A program made the translations under genes and the position numbers. From Candidatus Omnitrophota bacterium (GTDB taxonomy: Bacteria > Omnitrophota > Gorgyraeia > Duberdicusellales > 4484-171), in assembly GCA_023227945.1 (NCBI GenBank), contig JALOCC010000067.1, positions 1-8,139 on the forward strand: a stretch of 8,139 nucleotides of DNA, written 5' to 3'. Below, in pieces: positions 5,760-8,139 of this stretch (its first letter is position 1; each line of letters begins with the position of its first letter). The notes below the pieces were generated by a model, which did no database searches, was not told where the DNA came from, and saw nothing but the letters and a program-made list of their open reading frames with translations.

Positions 5760-5932
5760 ACTTCTCTAAGTCCTGCCAATTCGATAAAACGTTCCTGTGA
5801 CCAGTGTTTAAAGAATCCTTCTTTATTCAGTAGAACAGAATATTCTTCGTCACTAACAGAAGTAATGTAATACCGTTTACCAAAATCGTCTATCCAATTA
5901 CCATTAGGGTCTTGTGTGTATTTCCAATACAT
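5756..5932 (-). CDS. Small aromatic-rich hypothetical protein, 58 aa
   Basis: This short gene fills the space between the two glycosyltransferases. The ATG at 5932 is 7 bases after the GT2 stop, and the TGA (5758-5756) overlaps the ATG of the GT32 gene in an ATGA, the usual mark of translational coupling. The product begins MYWKYTQDPNGNWIDDFGKR and ends FIELAGLREV. About 12 of 58 residues are aromatic (W, Y or F). There is no signal peptide, membrane segment or cysteine. No clear ribosome site precedes it, so translation probably restarts after the GT2 stop. I do not recognise the family. Its position suggests a partner of one or both glycosyltransferases, which is inference only. Confidence 0.75.
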   Translation of the reverse strand: MYWKYTQDPNGNWIDDFGKRYYITSVSDEEYSVLLNKEGFFKHWSQERFIELAGLREV

Positions 5933-5939
5933 GAAAGAA

Positions 5940-6602
5940 TTACCATTGTTCTGAATCTACAAACTCTTGTTTAAGTTTTTGAATGATCCCCGTTTTGATC
6001 ATTGAAGAAGGTTCAGACGGCTTAAGGAATGCCTTCACTTTTTTATCAACCACAGTCTCATATCCGTGTGTCTGTAGATAACGGCAAAACCACATGTCGT
6101 CACACACATAGAATTGTGGCTTCCATTCAGAAATGAAATCATTCCGTCGAATCATCTCTGCGTCGAAAATCATCATTCCTGTTCCGATAGCCTTTGCATT
6201 TCCGGAATACACCTTCTTCTTTTCAGAAAGATTACTTCCGAATTCATAACCGAGACACGAAACCGCTTTTCCCTTTTGTCGGGAATCAACGAAACTCTGA
6301 ATGCTTTCTTTCCTTAAAATGATGTCATCATCTAAGAAAATGGCAAAATCACAATCCCTTTGTCTCGCTTCCAAATATCTCGCTATGGTTCCGGAATTGT
6401 AATCCATGTGAACAACAATTATGTTCATCTGATTGTCGCTTTCCCACGTCATTTCATTGATTCGAAAACGTTCATTGATATTGTTATTTATAATAACAAT
6501 ATCGAAGTCATTGAATGTCTGTCGGCTTAACGACTGAAGTAAAACTTCTACGTTATCCATCCTGTGAAATGCGGTAAGAAATACCGTTATTTTATCTTTC
6601 AT
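5940..6602 (-). CDS. Family 2 (GT-A) glycosyltransferase
   Basis: This is a 220-residue protein with the layout of a compact GT2 enzyme. The N-terminus (KITVFLTAFHRMDNVEVLLQ) is the nucleotide-binding first strand and helix, followed by QTFNDFDIVIINNN. The metal and nucleotide-sugar motif is FLDDDIIL, with D91-D93. GTGMMIF (140-146) fits the acceptor-side strand, and CDD (167-169) sits where GT2 enzymes carry the catalytic-base ED or DD. Family knowledge: these enzymes move a sugar from a nucleotide-sugar donor to an acceptor. There is no membrane segment, so it is probably cytoplasmic. AAAGG lies just before the ATG, 28 bases after the protease stop. The neighbouring 58-residue gene and GT32 gene form a cassette with it. 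The acceptor (modified DNA base, virion protein or host surface glycan) cannot be told from sequence. Confidence 0.9.
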   Translation of the reverse strand: MKDKITVFLTAFHRMDNVEVLLQSLSRQTFNDFDIVIINNNINERFRINEMTWESDNQMNIIVVHMDYNSGTIARYLEARQRDCDFAIFLDDDIILRKESIQSFVDSRQKGKAVSCLGYEFGSNLSEKKKVYSGNAKAIGTGMMIFDAEMIRRNDFISEWKPQFYVCDDMWFCRYLQTHGYETVVDKKVKAFLKPSEPSSMIKTGIIQKLKQEFVDSEQW

Positions 6603-6630
6603 TTAGCCTTTCGTTGTTAAATCCAGTTCT

Positions 6631-7509
6631 TTATCCAAACAAGCATTTTATAAAAGATGTTTTTTTTTGAGGAACTATCGCGGCCGAAGGATCGTTTGAA
6701 AGCCCCCAAGCTTCTTGCCAAGGATAAGACATAGAAATCTTTGCAATACCGTCTTCATCCCAGTTGTCGCCCCAGCTATTTACCATAACCCAATAATTAC
6801 CAGTCCATCCATAAAGGGTGACTTGATGATAACCATAAAATTTTCCTTTAACAGATTCAATTTTATCATCATTAGGGGTGTTGAAACTGTCGTAAACCGG
6901 ATACATGATAGTAACAGGTCCGTACTTTGTGAGACACTGTTTGATTTCATCATTGTTTTTTAATTGAAAAAACACCGGTATTTTGTTCGGTTCCGCCTTC
7001 TTCAAGAGCTCCGGAAGACTACCGTTCACTCGGTTTATAATTTCAGGAACTTCTTCATTATATGGAAAATCCCTGTGTCTAAGCACTCCTTTTTTTTGGA
7101 GAGTTGACATCGCCTGACGAGGAAACATTCCTTCTCCTTTATAATATCCTTCCGGACGATATCCATATATCCATCCGACACTTACACGGTCAAGATTGTA
7201 ATTTCCGGTTTTGGGGATTAGATATTCTGAAACATAAGAAAGGCTATGGGCTACACAGCTTGAAACCGTTTGCTGATTCTTTAAGACCGGAAAAGAAAGA
7301 GAAAAAGAGTCTTGTAGCTTCATCGGATTTTCTGACATGGAGATTCCATAATCTCGTTTGTCTTTCTTACTTGGACGAACTCCATAATACTTAAGAATCC
7401 TTTTCCCAGTGATATAAGCGACAACAGATGCCAATATAATCAAACACCAGTTTCGAAATCTGCGGGCTTTAAGAAGTGAGATAATCGCGTCTTTAATTTT
7501 TGCGTCCAT
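6631..7509 (-). CDS. Membrane-anchored papain-like (C1A) cysteine protease
   Basis: This is a 292-residue protein. A basic N-terminus leads into a hydrophobic segment at about residues 21-39 (WCLIILASVVAYITGK), predicted to span or anchor in the membrane. A KKDKRDY motif follows, typical of bacterial C1A-like peptidases. The catalytic set is complete: oxyanion glutamine Q79 and nucleophile C85 in LKNQQTVSSCVAHS, histidine H228 in YGYHQVTLYGW, and asparagine N244 in MVNSWGDNWDEDGIAKI. The protein should therefore be an active peptide-bond hydrolase, although a related transferase activity cannot be excluded. There is no classic I29 inhibitor propeptide. I chose the ATG at 7509 because GGGAGA lies 8 bases upstream; the ATG at 7542 (11 residues longer) has no ribosome site. 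The start lies 44 bases after the ADP-ribosyltransferase stop. Two adenine runs (A8 and A9) lie inside the gene. The substrate is unknown. Confidence 0.9.
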   Translation of the reverse strand: MDAKIKDAIISLLKARRFRNWCLIILASVVAYITGKRILKYYGVRPSKKDKRDYGISMSENPMKLQDSFSLSFPVLKNQQTVSSCVAHSLSYVSEYLIPKTGNYNLDRVSVGWIYGYRPEGYYKGEGMFPRQAMSTLQKKGVLRHRDFPYNEEVPEIINRVNGSLPELLKKAEPNKIPVFFQLKNNDEIKQCLTKYGPVTIMYPVYDSFNTPNDDKIESVKGKFYGYHQVTLYGWTGNYWVMVNSWGDNWDEDGIAKISMSYPWQEAWGLSNDPSAAIVPQKKTSFIKCLFG

Positions 7510-7517
7510 GTTCAATT

Positions 7518-7523
7518 TCTCCC
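7518..7523 (-). promoter_or_regulatory. Ribosome binding site deciding the protease start
   Basis: The minus strand reads GGGAGA, 8 bases before the ATG at 7509. It lies inside the longer reading frame that begins at 7542, so it argues that the shorter protein is the real product. Confidence 0.7.
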
Positions 7524-7553
7524 ATTTTATTAGGCATGCCATCTTATGGAAGT

Positions 7554-8139
7554 TTAAATAAAAATTTCTGTAAACTTTTCATTTTGTTCTTCTGGAACAT
7601 TCTTGTTGACGACACGGTTTTTCTTCCCGTGTGTGAACATCATAAGAACAAGTTTCTTCAAGTCTTCAAGAGGAAGGCGCATAATCCTTTCTCTTTGTTT
7701 CTGCGTAAGTTTTGGATTCTTCAAAAGAAAATCCTTTAAATCATTAGAGGAAGGTTCTCTCTTTCTCATATTAGAAGGAATCTTTGTTTCTCTCTGTGTA
7801 GAAAGTAATTCCTTCATCTTGATTCTGATTAGCGTATTTCCCAAATACGGATCTGGGTTTATTTGGATATCTGTGATTTCATATCTGGTATCAGGCGACA
7901 TAATGACTTCTTCTTCTGTAGGAAACTTACTATAAGCAACGACTTCTCTTCCCGTTAGGCTTTCGATTTCGAAATTTACATCTGAAGTGAAATATTCCGC
8001 TTCTGATGCTGATTTGCTAGTAGAAGTGAACGCCTTCATGTAAATCAAATCACCAGGTTTCATTGTCACCATAACGAGTTTTGTTGCGTCATCCAAGTGA
8101 GATCCGCGATAAACCTTACCGGTATAAGGTTGTAGTTTT
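7554..8139 (-). CDS. ADP-ribosyltransferase, R-S-E class (C-terminal part, 5' end outside window)
   Basis: The frame is open to the window edge, giving 194 visible residues; the first in-frame start-like codon is a TTG at 8096 and is probably internal. The visible part carries all three landmarks of arginine-type mono-ADP-ribosyltransferases in order: VYRG with its arginine (visible residue 11), FTSTS with the STS motif (39-41), and FPTEEEVIMSP with the E-x-E pair (E75, E77) just before a hydrophobic strand. Family knowledge: R-S-E enzymes bind NAD+ and transfer ADP-ribose to a protein side chain; phage examples include T4 Alt and ModA, which modify host RNA polymerase. About 85 charged residues follow the catalytic fold, ending at a TAA. 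The missing N-terminus could be another domain, for example a Mu gpF/SPP1 gp7-like head protein, which sometimes has such a tail. The fold call is strong; target and biological role are inference. Confidence 0.85.
   Translation of the reverse strand, partial: KLQPYTGKVYRGSHLDDATKLVMVTMKPGDLIYMKAFTSTSKSASEAEYFTSDVNFEIESLTGREVVAYSKFPTEEEVIMSPDTRYEITDIQINPDPYLGNTLIRIKMKELLSTQRETKIPSNMRKREPSSNDLKDFLLKNPKLTQKQRERIMRLPLEDLKKLVLMMFTHGKKNRVVNKNVPEEQNEKFTEIFI

Noticed and set aside
7510..7542. Longer protease start beginning MACLIKWEKLN
   Set aside because: It has no ribosome site, and the strong GGGAGA site lies inside this extension, placed for the ATG at 7509.
1..8139. tRNA genes, CRISPR arrays, insertion sequences, integrase or attachment sites
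   Set aside because: I looked for cloverleaf-like segments, regularly spaced repeats, transposase motifs and long terminal repeats and found none.

Overview
The window looks like a stretch of a large tailed-phage genome (Caudoviricetes), or less likely a prophage of that kind. It is AT-rich. Every credible gene lies on the minus strand, so transcription runs from position 8139 towards 1. The genes are packed tightly, with start/stop overlaps (ATGA, TAATG) and gaps of 2-50 bases, and several Shine-Dalgarno sequences sit inside the last codons of the preceding gene. There is no integrase, tRNA, rRNA, insertion sequence or CRISPR array. The strong GGGAG/AGGAG ribosome sites point to an ordinary bacterial host. 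No lineage can be named from this sequence alone.

In transcription order, the first region (8139-5133) carries enzymes: the C-terminal part of an R-S-E type ADP-ribosyltransferase cut by the window edge; a papain-like (C1A) cysteine protease with an N-terminal membrane segment and a complete Cys-His-Asn triad; a family 2 glycosyltransferase; a 58-residue aromatic-rich protein; and a GT32-type (DXD sugar-binding) glycosyltransferase whose start overlaps the stop of the 58-residue gene. These look like host-modifying, virion-borne or anti-defence functions.

The second region (5115-2863) holds five small to medium proteins I do not recognise. Three of them begin with versions of the same 16-17 residue N-terminal segment (pattern M-[DNR]-[YFI]-[KN]-x-E-[LI], then a helix with I/L-A/G). 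A fourth copy starts the gene that runs off the left end of the window (positions 82 to 1). The proteins are otherwise different, so the segment behaves like a portable N-terminal tag.

The third region (2862-1) opens with a probable terminator and looks like part of a structural or morphogenesis module: two unrecognised proteins separated by a 129-base gap almost filled with perfect inverted repeats, a FmdB-like zinc-ribbon protein, a DUF5659-like protein, a 277-residue possible neck or head-tail protein, and the tagged partial gene. The two most interesting points are the shared N-terminal tag and the dense inverted-repeat array at 2112-2217.
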